From: Fusibacter paucivorans
GTDB taxonomy: Bacteria > Bacillota > Clostridia > Peptostreptococcales > Acidaminobacteraceae
NCBI RefSeq assembly: GCF_018390735.1
Contig: NZ_JAHBCL010000024.1
Span: forward strand, 17,604 to 81,603
Length of the DNA stretch: 64,000 nucleotides
Direction of reading: 5' to 3'
Below, in pieces: positions 15,610-24,149 of the stretch. Each line of letters opens with the position of its first letter. Within the stretch, counting starts at the first letter, position 1. A program made the position numbers and the translations under genes. The notes beneath the pieces are model-generated. The model saw only the letters and a list, made by a program, of their open reading frames with translations, searched no databases and was not told the origin of the DNA.

Positions 15610-18030
15610 GTGTTAAAACAACGGATTAAAAATGGCACGCTGATCTTTGATGGTGCTATGGGGACTTATCTTCAGAAAAGCGGTATGGCTGCTGGTGAAC
15701 ATCCAGAGACATTGAATATTTCACAGCCGGCGTTAATACAGTCCATACACCTTAAATATTTAAAAGCGGGTTGTGATGTGCTTACCACCAATACATTCGG
15801 CGCAAGTCCGCTTAAATACCCCGGCGATATTGCACCTGCCATTGAAGCGGCAGTTGCAAATGCCAAGGCGGCAATTGATGCATATCAAAGGGAAACAGGT
15901 GATGCCTCACCAAAATATATCGCATTGGATCTAGGTCCGATTGGGCAGTTGTTGGCACCAATGGGAACCTTATCGTTTGACGATGCTTATGAGAGCTATC
16001 GCAGACAAGCTGAAATAGGCATTAGAGCAGGCTGCGATTTGATATTAATTGAAACGCAAACCGATATTTATGAAGCCAAGGCAGCTGTTTTGGCATCAAA
16101 GGCCAGTGGTGATATTCCCGTTATTTGTACCATGTCTTTTGAAACGGGTGGTCGAACGTTTATGGGAACAGATATTGAAAGTATGGCGACGATCCTCGAA
16201 GATTTAGGGGTTGATGCACTTGGATTAAACTGTTCCTTCGGACCGAAGGAAATGCTGCCGCTCGTTGAGAAGCTCATTGGTGAAACATCGTGTCCGATTC
16301 TCATTCAGCCGAATGCCGGTTTGCCGAAGACGATTGACAACATCACCGTTTACGATACAAAGCCATTGGCGTTTAAAGAAATTATGACGAAAATTAGGGC
16401 ACTTGGCGTCACGCATATCGGCGGTTGCTGCGGAACCGATGAGCAGTATATAGCAGCATTAAAAGAAATTGTGATATTAATGCCGTCGCCAGATCGAAAA
16501 CCGGCGCCTGAGCGCTTTAGAATTGCATCTTATGCCAAGACGGTTACCATTGGTGGCTGTGCACCTGTCGTCATTGGTGAGCGCCTCAATCCGACGGGAA
16601 AAAAACGGCTAAAGGAAGCGTTGCGGCAGCTGGATAAAGATTATATATTAAAGGAAGCCATTTCACAGATCGAACAGGGCGCAGCGGTGCTGGACCTCAA
16701 TATCGGTTTGCCGGAAATTGATGAAGCCGCACTGATGCCCGTGCTCATTCGTGAAATTCAAGGGATCGCCGATATCCCAATTCAAATTGATTCATCCGAT
16801 CTCAACTGTTTAGAGGCAGCTGCCAAGTACTATAACGGTAAACCGATGATCAATTCTGTCAGCGGCAAGCGTGAATCGCTTGATACGATATTGCCGATTG
16901 TCAAGCGCTATGGTGCATGTGTTTTGGGTCTGACACTTGATGATAATGGAATCCCATCTGCTGCGGAGGCGCGTTTTGCCATTGCTGAAAAAATTGTTCG
17001 AGAAGCGGTTGCTTTAGGGATTCCCAAACGCAATATTATCATTGACTGTCTGGCGTTGACGGCATCTGCACAGCAGTCGGATGTTATCGAAACCATCAAA
17101 GCCATTCAACTTGTTAAGTCGCGTTTAGGGGTGCCGACGGTACTGGGAGTCAGCAACGTATCGTTTGGATTGCCATATCGACAGTTATTGAATCAAACCT
17201 TCTATATTATGGCGATGACAGCGGGCTTGGATGCTGCCATTATCAACCCCGGCCATCAGGAAATGATGTCAGCACGCGATGCCTTTAACGTTTTAAATGG
17301 ATGGGATGAACAGTCGAAAGATTATATTCAAACATACGGTCATATTACAAAGCGTGTTGAAACGATCCGCAAGGAAGCGGTGTCAGGAGCTGATGCTGGC
17401 GATGGATCAACTGGCGGACTGTATGATATCATCCTGAAAGGGCTCAAAGGGCAGGCGAGTGAGACGGTTGAAGGCCTGCTTAAAACAATGCCGCCAATGG
17501 CAATTGTCGATGAAATTATTATTCCGGCGCTGAATGATGTTGGCAGCCGATTTGAAAATGGAACGATCTTTTTGCCGCAGCTCATTCAGTCAGCCGAAAC
17601 GGTTCAACAGGCTTTTGAAAGGCTTAAAGCGGCGCTCAGTGCCGTTGAAGGTGCTTCTATCTCGAAAGGCAAACTCGTTTTGGCAACGGTTCATCACGAT
17701 GTTCACGATATTGGCAAAAACATTGTGAAAGTCATCCTTCAGAATTATGGTTTTGAAGTTGTTGATTTGGGCAAGGATGTGCCGCCGGAGACTATTCTCG
17801 AAGCATGCGTGCAGTACGATATTCAGGTCGTTGGACTGAGTGCCTTGATGACCTCAACGGTGACTTCAATGGAGAAGACCATTGCATTAATCAAAAAGGA
17901 ACGGCCGGAAACGATCTTCATCGTTGGCGGCGCCGTGCTCAATCCGGAATATGCTCAAATGATTCGCGCAGATCATTATGCAAAAGATGCTCGGGAAACG
18001 GCACAGATTGTGCAGCAGTTATTTCGCTAA
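15610..18030 (+). CDS. metH: Cobalamin-dependent methionine synthase lacking the activation domain
   Basis: The 806-residue protein begins with GTG, preceded by AACGGAGGG. Domains in order are homocysteine-binding (1-290, zinc ligands Cys208, Cys273 and Cys274 in GGCCGT), pterin/methyltetrahydrofolate-binding (about 310-570), a cobalamin cap (about 590-680) and a B12-binding domain with D697-x-H699-x-x-G702. E. coli MetH is longer because it has a C-terminal SAM-dependent activation domain, and here that function is on the gene immediately upstream. It transfers the methyl group of 5-methyltetrahydrofolate to homocysteine. It is the last gene of the SAM-regulated methionine unit. Confidence 0.96.
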   Translation: MLKQRIKNGTLIFDGAMGTYLQKSGMAAGEHPETLNISQPALIQSIHLKYLKAGCDVLTTNTFGASPLKYPGDIAPAIEAAVANAKAAIDAYQRETGDASPKYIALDLGPIGQLLAPMGTLSFDDAYESYRRQAEIGIRAGCDLILIETQTDIYEAKAAVLASKASGDIPVICTMSFETGGRTFMGTDIESMATILEDLGVDALGLNCSFGPKEMLPLVEKLIGETSCPILIQPNAGLPKTIDNITVYDTKPLAFKEIMTKIRALGVTHIGGCCGTDEQYIAALKEIVILMPSPDRKPAPERFRIASYAKTVTIGGCAPVVIGERLNPTGKKRLKEALRQLDKDYILKEAISQIEQGAAVLDLNIGLPEIDEAALMPVLIREIQGIADIPIQIDSSDLNCLEAAAKYYNGKPMINSVSGKRESLDTILPIVKRYGACVLGLTLDDNGIPSAAEARFAIAEKIVREAVALGIPKRNIIIDCLALTASAQQSDVIETIKAIQLVKSRLGVPTVLGVSNVSFGLPYRQLLNQTFYIMAMTAGLDAAIINPGHQEMMSARDAFNVLNGWDEQSKDYIQTYGHITKRVETIRKEAVSGADAGDGSTGGLYDIILKGLKGQASETVEGLLKTMPPMAIVDEIIIPALNDVGSRFENGTIFLPQLIQSAETVQQAFERLKAALSAVEGASISKGKLVLATVHHDVHDIGKNIVKVILQNYGFEVVDLGKDVPPETILEACVQYDIQVVGLSALMTSTVTSMEKTIALIKKERPETIFIVGGAVLNPEYAQMIRADHYAKDARETAQIVQQLFR

Positions 18031-18161
18031 AACCAATAGATTAGTATTACGTTAGAAAGCCATTAGAATACACTAGAAACCTTGAATTCCGCTTATTGAT
18101 GCTATAAACTTACACTATAGAGAACAGTTCAGGAAATTGTATCATTACCATTCGTTAGTCT

Positions 18162-18216
18162 TTCACGACAAAATGCTGTATTTTCGTATAATGAATACCG
18201 TAACGGTTGTCGTGAA
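18162..18216 (+). promoter_or_regulatory. pspC promoter -10 enclosed by a 10-bp inverted repeat
   Basis: TATAAT at 18187-18192 lies midway between TTCACGACAA (18162-18171) and its exact inverse TTGTCGTGAA (18207-18216). One arm falls where the -35 region should be, the other just past the likely start of transcription. The layout suggests an operator pair bound by a dimeric or looping regulator. Confidence 0.5.
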
Positions 18217-18265
18217 CGAATAAAAATTTGAATGATGCAATTCGCTCAGTTACTTGGAGGTAAAC

Positions 18266-18511
18266 ATGGCGAAGAATAAACTTTGTAAAATTAGATCGGA
18301 AGGTAGAGTTTCTGGTGTTTGCGCCGGATTAGCAGATTATTTTAATATTGATGTCACCATCATACGGCTTATCTTTGTGTTAACAGCCTTCTTTGGTGTT
18401 GGATCGCCAATTGTGATTTACATCGTTCTGGCCATCGTCCTGCCGGAATACGACCCCGATTCTGTTGATTTCGAAGAAGTGTACGATGACGATGATGATG
18501 AGCGTTACTAA
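18266..18511 (+). CDS. PspC-domain membrane protein
   Basis: The 81-residue protein starts at the ATG at 18266, after TTGGAGG. It contains the compact PspC domain: CKIRSEGRVSGVCAGLADYFNIDVTIIRLIF, with one long hydrophobic helix (TAFFGVGSPIVIYIVLAIVLP). It has a very acidic tail of Asp and Glu. PspC proteins sense or respond to envelope stress. The gene has its own promoter and terminator. Confidence 0.9.
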   Translation: MAKNKLCKIRSEGRVSGVCAGLADYFNIDVTIIRLIFVLTAFFGVGSPIVIYIVLAIVLPEYDPDSVDFEEVYDDDDDERY

Positions 18512-18548
18512 TCTGATAAAACGCGACAATGACAATATGGTTTTTATT

Positions 18549-18592
18549 AAAACGCAGGATTCTGTCCAATGGATGGTATGACTGCGTTTTTT
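18549..18592 (+). terminator. Terminator after pspC
   Basis: AAAACGCAG (18549-18557) pairs with CTGCGTTTT (18582-18590) over a 24-base loop and ends in a T run. Confidence 0.75.
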
Positions 18593-18611
18593 ACGAATAT
18601 GTTATCTTATT

Positions 18612-18644
18612 AGAATGGTTATTCTTACTAATTGGCGTTATAAT
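18612..18644 (+). promoter_or_regulatory. Promoter region of the yjjI-like gene with a small dyad
   Basis: TATAAT at 18639-18644 has no good -35. The position is covered by the dyad AGAATGGTTATTCT (18612-18625), which could bind a repressor or replace the -35 by activator contact. Confidence 0.45.
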
Positions 18645-18701
18645 AAGGGTAGAGGAAATGAAAATCATTCGGATATAGAACAATAGATAGGATGCGATAA
18701 C

Positions 18702-20183
18702 ATGAAAAAAGAAATACTTGAAACCATTGTTGACCCGGTGCTCACTTATGAAATGAAAGTTAACACCTTGGCAAAACATGCAGAAAACTGTTTAGATGTT
18801 TTACCGCAGACAGATGCACTGAAAGCATATCGAGAAGCGGGCGTCATTTGCGATTTGTTTGAAGGCAACGCGCCTTACAGACCGCGTTATATACTGCCGG
18901 ATTATGAGCGTTTTATGGCTGAGGGCAGTGCCTTTTTAAATTTAAAACCTGCCGAAGATCTTGAAGATGCTCTCAATAACTTGATCATCTTATATCGGCA
19001 TGTACCTTCCATTACGACATTTCCCGTCTTTATCGGTGAACTGGATAAACTTTTGGAACCGTATATTGAAGATGAAGCAGTCGCTTACCGCGCTATTAAG
19101 CGCTTTTTAAAATATATTGATCGCACCATTACAGATTCCTTTTGTCATGCGAATATAGGGCCGGAAGCAACAGTAGCAGGACGCTTGATTTTAAAAGCAG
19201 AAAGAGAACTGCAAGATTCAATCCCGAATATTACCCTCAAATATAGCGCAGAAACGCCGGATGAATTTGCGATTGATGCCATTGAGACAAGCTTTATAAC
19301 GGCGAAGCCGAGCTTTGCCAATCATATGATGTTTACAGAAGAATTGGGCGATCGCTACGGCATTGCCAGCTGTTATAACGGCCTTTCAAAAGGCGGCGGT
19401 GCTTTTACACTGACACGCCTCGTCTTGTCTAGGCTCGCAGAGAAAACAGATGATTATCAGCACTTTTTGAAGGTGATGCTGCCGGATGTCGTCAAAGAGA
19501 TGATCGGCTACATTCATGCACGCGTCGATTTTATCGACCGAGAAGTAGCTTTTTTTGACCACAGCTTTTTAGTCGAAGAGGGACTTTTAGACCGCAATCG
19601 TTTTGCGGCGATGTTTGGTCTTGTCGGTTTAGCGGAAACAGTCAATCATTTTCAGCCTTCAGGATGCCGTTATGGTCATGACGCAATGGCAAATCAAATG
19701 GGCGTTGAGATCATGGATCAGTTAGAGACATTGGTTAAGTCTTATACGCATGAGCGCCTGTGGCCGGATGGTCACTGCATGCTGCACGCGCAAGTGGGGA
19801 TTGACACTGATTTGGGGATTTCGCCCGGTGTTCGTATTCCGATTGGTGAAGAACCGGATATTTACAGCCACTTGGCGCAAATTGAGCAATTCCACAAGTA
19901 TTTTCCATCAGGTGTCGGTGATATTTTTGCATTTGATGAAACAGTTGAACGCAATCCGCAATATGTACTCGACATTATTAAAGGCGCTTTCAAACGCGGC
20001 ATGCGCTATGTGTCATTCTATGGCGAGGATGCAGATGTGATTCGCATTACGGGATATCTTGTGAAAAAATCAGAAATAGAAAAATTGTCGAAAGGTGAGC
20101 AAGTACTTCGCGATACAGTTGTATTGGGAAAAGGCGCTGTTGACAATGGACGTGTTTTAGAGCGAAAAGTAACAGGTTTATAA
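18702..20183 (+). CDS. YjjI-family glycyl radical enzyme
   Basis: The 493-residue protein matches the YjjI (DUF3029) family, an uncharacterised branch of glycyl radical enzymes. The C-terminal radical loop reads VIRITGYLV, with Gly451 as the radical site. A candidate thiyl Cys224 is in GIASCYNGLSKGGG. Such enzymes use a glycine radical, made by a radical SAM activase, to start difficult C-H or C-N/C-O bond reactions under anaerobic conditions. A matching YjjW-type activase gene lies 1.5 kb downstream. The substrate of YjjI is not known to me. Confidence 0.88.
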   Translation: MKKEILETIVDPVLTYEMKVNTLAKHAENCLDVLPQTDALKAYREAGVICDLFEGNAPYRPRYILPDYERFMAEGSAFLNLKPAEDLEDALNNLIILYRHVPSITTFPVFIGELDKLLEPYIEDEAVAYRAIKRFLKYIDRTITDSFCHANIGPEATVAGRLILKAERELQDSIPNITLKYSAETPDEFAIDAIETSFITAKPSFANHMMFTEELGDRYGIASCYNGLSKGGGAFTLTRLVLSRLAEKTDDYQHFLKVMLPDVVKEMIGYIHARVDFIDREVAFFDHSFLVEEGLLDRNRFAAMFGLVGLAETVNHFQPSGCRYGHDAMANQMGVEIMDQLETLVKSYTHERLWPDGHCMLHAQVGIDTDLGISPGVRIPIGEEPDIYSHLAQIEQFHKYFPSGVGDIFAFDETVERNPQYVLDIIKGAFKRGMRYVSFYGEDADVIRITGYLVKKSEIEKLSKGEQVLRDTVVLGKGAVDNGRVLERKVTGL

Positions 20184-20205
20184 AAGAAGACTTGAGTGCA
20201 TAGCG

Positions 20206-20256
20206 AACCCCCGTCATGACAGTTGCAATAATACTGATACGGTCATAACGGGGGTT
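20206..20256. terminator. Bidirectional terminator between converging yjjI-like and yibE/F genes
   Basis: AACCCCCGTCATGAC pairs with GTCATAACGGGGGTT (stem 20206-20256). It has AA on the left and TT on the right, so either strand gives a stable GC-rich hairpin followed by U. Confidence 0.75.
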
Positions 20257-20313
20257 TATAGTTGAATACTGTAAGAGCGTCAAAGGCTAGTGTGCCGATT
20301 GCCATTTTGTCTT

Positions 20314-21465
20314 TTAAGCTTCGTTGTTTTTCGAATAAAGCAGCGCGGCGATAAAAGCCGTTAATGGCATGGTGAATAGAATGCCGAGACTTCCGATTAG
20401 TGCTTGTAAGATTTCTGTGACGATGACTTCGCGATTTAAGACGTCAATGACAGAGGGATTATAGGAAACCATTAATAAAACGAAGGAAAGTGAACTGCCA
20501 ATATAAGCCAAAATCAGTGTGTTTGACATCGTTCCCATAATGTCCTTACCAATATTGAGTCCTGAGCGAAATAAAGCGCTTCTGGATAAGTTCGGTGAAG
20601 ATTGTTTGAGCTCATACAGTGATGACGCAATCGACATGGCGACATCCATAATGGCACCTAGAGCACCAATGAGAATTGCAGCATAGATGATTCCCTTTAG
20701 ATCAATTGGATTGTCTGGATTGACAAACATGAGGTATGCGGAATCTTCGTCAATAAAACCGGTTAGTTTTAAAGTGCTGTTCAAAAAAAGTGTCAATCCG
20801 GCTGAAACGAGAACGCCGCTAAAGCAGCCGATGATCGCGCAGTAACTCTTCGAGTGATAGCCATTGATGATAAGCAGTGTCGTCAGCGTTACAAAAATAC
20901 AGATGACAATGGTCCAAAAATATATATTGAATCCGGATAGTATGGCGGGAATAAAGACAAAGAAGATCGCCAAGACGGTTAAAGAAAGTGAAACGAGAGT
21001 ATTGATACCCTGACGTCGGCCAAAGAGAATCAACAAGGCCGCAAAAACGAAAGCAATATAGATGAGGGCATCGGTTCGCTGATATTCTCCCAACGACCAT
21101 TCAGCACCTACAGTTTCATCGGGATAATGGTATAGAATAACCTTGTCGCCAGTGTCTACCGGTCTTAATTGCATCAGAATAAAGGTGTTTAAATTCTGAT
21201 AACCGGTGACAACGGTTCCCTTATTGTCGCCGCGCAGGATTTCTGCTTTGAAAATGATGGTTTCATTCGTATAGTTCTCTGTTTCGCTGATGGCAACGGT
21301 TTCTGTCTGATGATCCAGTATTTCAGTGACGCGAGCCTGCTCAACTTCTGTGTCATTTTGCCCTTCAAAAGCAGTGAGGTTTTTTGTTGCGTACTGATTG
21401 CCAAACCAGAGTAGGATCATTGCGAGAAAAAGTGTTAAAAGATAGCTTGCATTTTTAGACATCAT
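20314..21465 (-). CDS. YibE/F-family multi-pass membrane protein
   Basis: The 383-residue protein has an N-terminal helix (YLLTLFLAMILLWFGNQYAT), an extracellular beta-rich region (about 30-125) and about seven further hydrophobic helices. These match the YibE/F family in length and in motifs such as GALGAIMDVAMSIASSLYEL and GRDIMGTMSNTLILAY-like (here GKDIMGTMSNTLILAYIGSS). Family function is not established; transport has been proposed. It lies between the glycyl radical enzyme gene and its activase but on the opposite strand. Confidence 0.88.
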   Translation of the reverse strand: MMSKNASYLLTLFLAMILLWFGNQYATKNLTAFEGQNDTEVEQARVTEILDHQTETVAISETENYTNETIIFKAEILRGDNKGTVVTGYQNLNTFILMQLRPVDTGDKVILYHYPDETVGAEWSLGEYQRTDALIYIAFVFAALLILFGRRQGINTLVSLSLTVLAIFFVFIPAILSGFNIYFWTIVICIFVTLTTLLIINGYHSKSYCAIIGCFSGVLVSAGLTLFLNSTLKLTGFIDEDSAYLMFVNPDNPIDLKGIIYAAILIGALGAIMDVAMSIASSLYELKQSSPNLSRSALFRSGLNIGKDIMGTMSNTLILAYIGSSLSFVLLMVSYNPSVIDVLNREVIVTEILQALIGSLGILFTMPLTAFIAALLYSKNNEA

Positions 21466-21638
21466 AATAGGACTCTACTTTCGCTGTAATAAATTGAGGC
21501 TGCTGTTTTTCATTGACTGGAATCTGCATCGAATGATCTACGCGAGATTCAACAGATAAAGTATATCAAAGTCATCTGATCCATGCAATTTGATAAAGGT
21601 GACAATTATATGAAATTAACGTTACATAAGCGAATTTA

Positions 21639-21647
21639 TGCTATAAT
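21639..21647 (+). promoter_or_regulatory. Extended -10 promoter of the activase gene
   Basis: TGCTATAAT at 21639-21647 is an extended -10 with a perfect hexamer, 33 bases before the ATG at 21680. Confidence 0.6.
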
Positions 21648-21679
21648 GAATAGCAGAACGAATGTTTGCAGGAGACGCT

Positions 21680-22378
21680 ATGATTGGTTATGTCAGAAAT
21701 ATTATTACACACTCTGCGGTAGATGGCCCCGGCAATCGGCTCGTCATTTTTTTGCAGGGATGCAATTTTAATTGCCGTTATTGTCATAATCCGGAAACGA
21801 TACCGCGCGATTGGGAAAACAGTGCTTTTGAAATGGATGTTTCGGCTGTGGTCAATACGGTTGAACGCTATATTGATTATCTTTCAGGTGTTACGTTTTC
21901 AGGCGGTGAATGTACGCTTCAGTCAGCATTTTTACTAGCTTGCTGTCGCGCACTCAAAGAGAGAGGCGTTCACATTCTCATTGACAGCAATGGCTCGGCA
22001 TCTGAAGATGTACTCACATCACTGGCTGCCTATGCAGACGGCTTTATGATTGATCTCAAATCCTTTTCGGGTCATTTGCACAAGGTACTGACAGATGCCG
22101 GCAATGCGCGTGTACTCGCCAATATATTGGCCTTAGCACAGTGCGGAAAACTTTATGAGGTACGAATGGTCGTCGTCCCAGGTTTTGCCGATACCCGCGA
22201 ATCAATTGCGTGGCTGGCAGATCAGCACTTATTGCATATTCCCCTTAAACTGATTAAATACCGTGCACATGGTGTGACCGATCGGGCAAAAGCACTTGTG
22301 CCGCCAACAGATAATGAAATGCAAGACTTGAAAGCCTATGCGGAAAAACTGGGATTTCATAAAATTACAGTGGTGTAA
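21680..22378 (+). CDS. YjjW-type glycyl radical enzyme activase (radical SAM)
   Basis: The 232-residue protein has a start at 21680 preceded by CAGGAGA. The radical SAM cluster is C28-x3-C32-x2-C35 (CNFNCRYC), with the activase marks FLQGCNF, TFSGGECTLQ and MIDLKSF. Activases of this kind reduce SAM and abstract hydrogen from the glycine of their partner. E. coli YjjW and many other activases carry an extra ferredoxin-like insert with eight cysteines after the cluster. This one has none, so it is a compact form. Its likely partner is the YjjI-like enzyme at 18702-20183. Confidence 0.9.
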   Translation: MIGYVRNIITHSAVDGPGNRLVIFLQGCNFNCRYCHNPETIPRDWENSAFEMDVSAVVNTVERYIDYLSGVTFSGGECTLQSAFLLACCRALKERGVHILIDSNGSASEDVLTSLAAYADGFMIDLKSFSGHLHKVLTDAGNARVLANILALAQCGKLYEVRMVVVPGFADTRESIAWLADQHLLHIPLKLIKYRAHGVTDRAKALVPPTDNEMQDLKAYAEKLGFHKITVV

Positions 22379-22464
22379 TCATCTTGGGATTGGTGATCAT
22401 GATTCAACTTCCTCAAGTAACACACTGGAAAATCAAGTTTACAGAAACAGTATAAGGAGCTTTA

Positions 22465-23070
22465 ATGATAGATTATATTAAAGGAGAACTTGTTCACGTT
22501 GATATCGATCACATCGTTGTGGATAACCGTGGTGTCGGCTATCAAATATTAACATCAAAGCAGTCTCAAAATGAACTGATGATGATGGATGGGGAGATCA
22601 TTTGTTATACGCAGTTGATTGTACGGGAAGATGCCATGCTGCTTGTTGGTTTTGCTTCAAAAGATGAACGAGCAATGTTTCAGAAGCTGACGTCAGTCAG
22701 CGGCATTGGCACCAAAGTTGCCATCGGCATGCTGTCGCATCAGGATTACCGTCAGCTGGCGCTTATGATTATGAAAGGTGATGTCAAAGGCATTACAGCA
22801 GCCCCGGGTGTCGGCAAAAAAACAGCAGAACGCCTTATCTTGGAACTGAAAGATAAAGTCGGTCATTTTGGCAGCGAAACGGTGACGGAGATGGATGCCG
22901 ATGTGACAGACCCTGCAATATCAAATGTTTATACCGATGCACTTGAAGCACTTATTTCTCTAGGCTATGCGAAGCATGATGCGGAACACATGCTTCGGGG
23001 AATCGATATGACATCGATGACGGCAGAAGGCGTGATCAAAGAGGCGCTAAAGAAAATGATGGGGATGTAA
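22465..23070 (+). CDS. ruvA: Holliday junction branch migration protein RuvA
   Basis: The 201-residue protein has the RuvA order: OB-fold (1-65), helix-hairpin-helix region (about 70-140, SVSGIGTKVAIGML and APGVGKKTAERLILELKDK), and a C-terminal three-helix domain that contacts RuvB. It recognises four-way junctions. It is followed 42 bases later by ruvB. Confidence 0.97.
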   Translation: MIDYIKGELVHVDIDHIVVDNRGVGYQILTSKQSQNELMMMDGEIICYTQLIVREDAMLLVGFASKDERAMFQKLTSVSGIGTKVAIGMLSHQDYRQLALMIMKGDVKGITAAPGVGKKTAERLILELKDKVGHFGSETVTEMDADVTDPAISNVYTDALEALISLGYAKHDAEHMLRGIDMTSMTAEGVIKEALKKMMGM

Positions 23071-23112
23071 CGATTCCTGTAAAGGGGTAAGGCAGCAGAA
23101 AAAGGAGCAGAA

Positions 23113-24141
23113 ATGGATCGATTTATTACGCCGAACTTAATGGAGGAAGACCGTCAGGAAATGTCCATTCGACCAAGTCGAATGGCTGATTATATTGGCC
23201 AAGCCAAAACAAAAGAAAAGCTTACAATCTTTATGGAAGCAGCAAAATTGCGTGCTGAATCGCTTGATCACGTTTTGCTGTACGGGCCGCCTGGATTGGG
23301 AAAGACAACACTTTCATGTATTATTGCCAACGAGATGAACGTGGATATTAAAGTAACGTCCGGTCCGGCGATTGAACGCCCTGGTGATCTGGCGGCGATC
23401 CTTACCAGTATGAAACCGAACGACGTACTTTTTATTGATGAAATCCATCGATTGAGTCGACATGTTGAAGAAGTTTTATACCCAGCGATGGAGGATTTTG
23501 CCATTGATATTGTCATTGGCAAGGGGCCGGGTGCGCGGTCGGTTCGACTGGATCTTCCGAAGTTTACGCTGATTGGAGCAACGACACGTGCCGGACAGCT
23601 GACGTCACCGTTACGAGATCGGTTTGGCGTTATCTGCAAACTGGAATTATACGATTCTGAGGATTTAGCTGAAATTATTAAGCGATCGGCGTCTGTTTTG
23701 GCGATAGAAATTGATGATGCTGCCGCAGTTGAAATGGCAATGCGAAGCAGAGGGACGCCGAGGATTGTCAATCGATTACTGAAACGAGTACGCGATTATG
23801 CACAAGTGCGTGGAGAAGGGGTTATTACACTGGCGATTGCCAAGTCGGCGCTGGATCTTCTTGAAGTTGATGCATTGGGTTTAGATGCTGTTGACAGGCG
23901 TATTATTGATCATATGATTACGAACTTTGACGGCGGCCCTGTCGGACTTGAGACGTTAGCTGCTGCAACCGGTGAAGAGGCAACAACCATCGAAGATGTT
24001 TATGAACCCTACCTGATGCAGATTGGCTTTATCAATCGAACGCCAAGGGGCAGGGTTGTTACCAATCGAGCAAGACAGCATTTAGGCTATCAGCTCATTT
24101 TAGAAAGTGAGCAGTTAAGTCTTTCCATAGAAGATTTATAG
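23113..24141 (+). CDS. ruvB: Holliday junction helicase RuvB
   Basis: The 342-residue AAA+ motor has Walker [10 protein letters not shown], Walker [10 protein letters not shown], sensor 1 [18 protein letters not shown] and the C-terminal winged helix ([10 protein letters not shown]). It drives branch migration with RuvA. An ATG at 23113 follows AAAGGAGCAG. Confidence 0.98.
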   Translation: MDRFITPNLMEEDRQEMSIRPSRMADYIGQAKTKEKLTIFMEAAKLRAESLDHVLLYGPPGLGKTTLSCIIANEMNVDIKVTSGPAIERPGDLAAILTSMKPNDVLFIDEIHRLSRHVEEVLYPAMEDFAIDIVIGKGPGARSVRLDLPKFTLIGATTRAGQLTSPLRDRFGVICKLELYDSEDLAEIIKRSASVLAIEIDDAAAVEMAMRSRGTPRIVNRLLKRVRDYAQVRGEGVITLAIAKSALDLLEVDALGLDAVDRRIIDHMITNFDGGPVGLETLAAATGEEATTIEDVYEPYLMQIGFINRTPRGRVVTNRARQHLGYQLILESEQLSLSIEDL

Positions 24142-24149
24142 GAGGTTTC

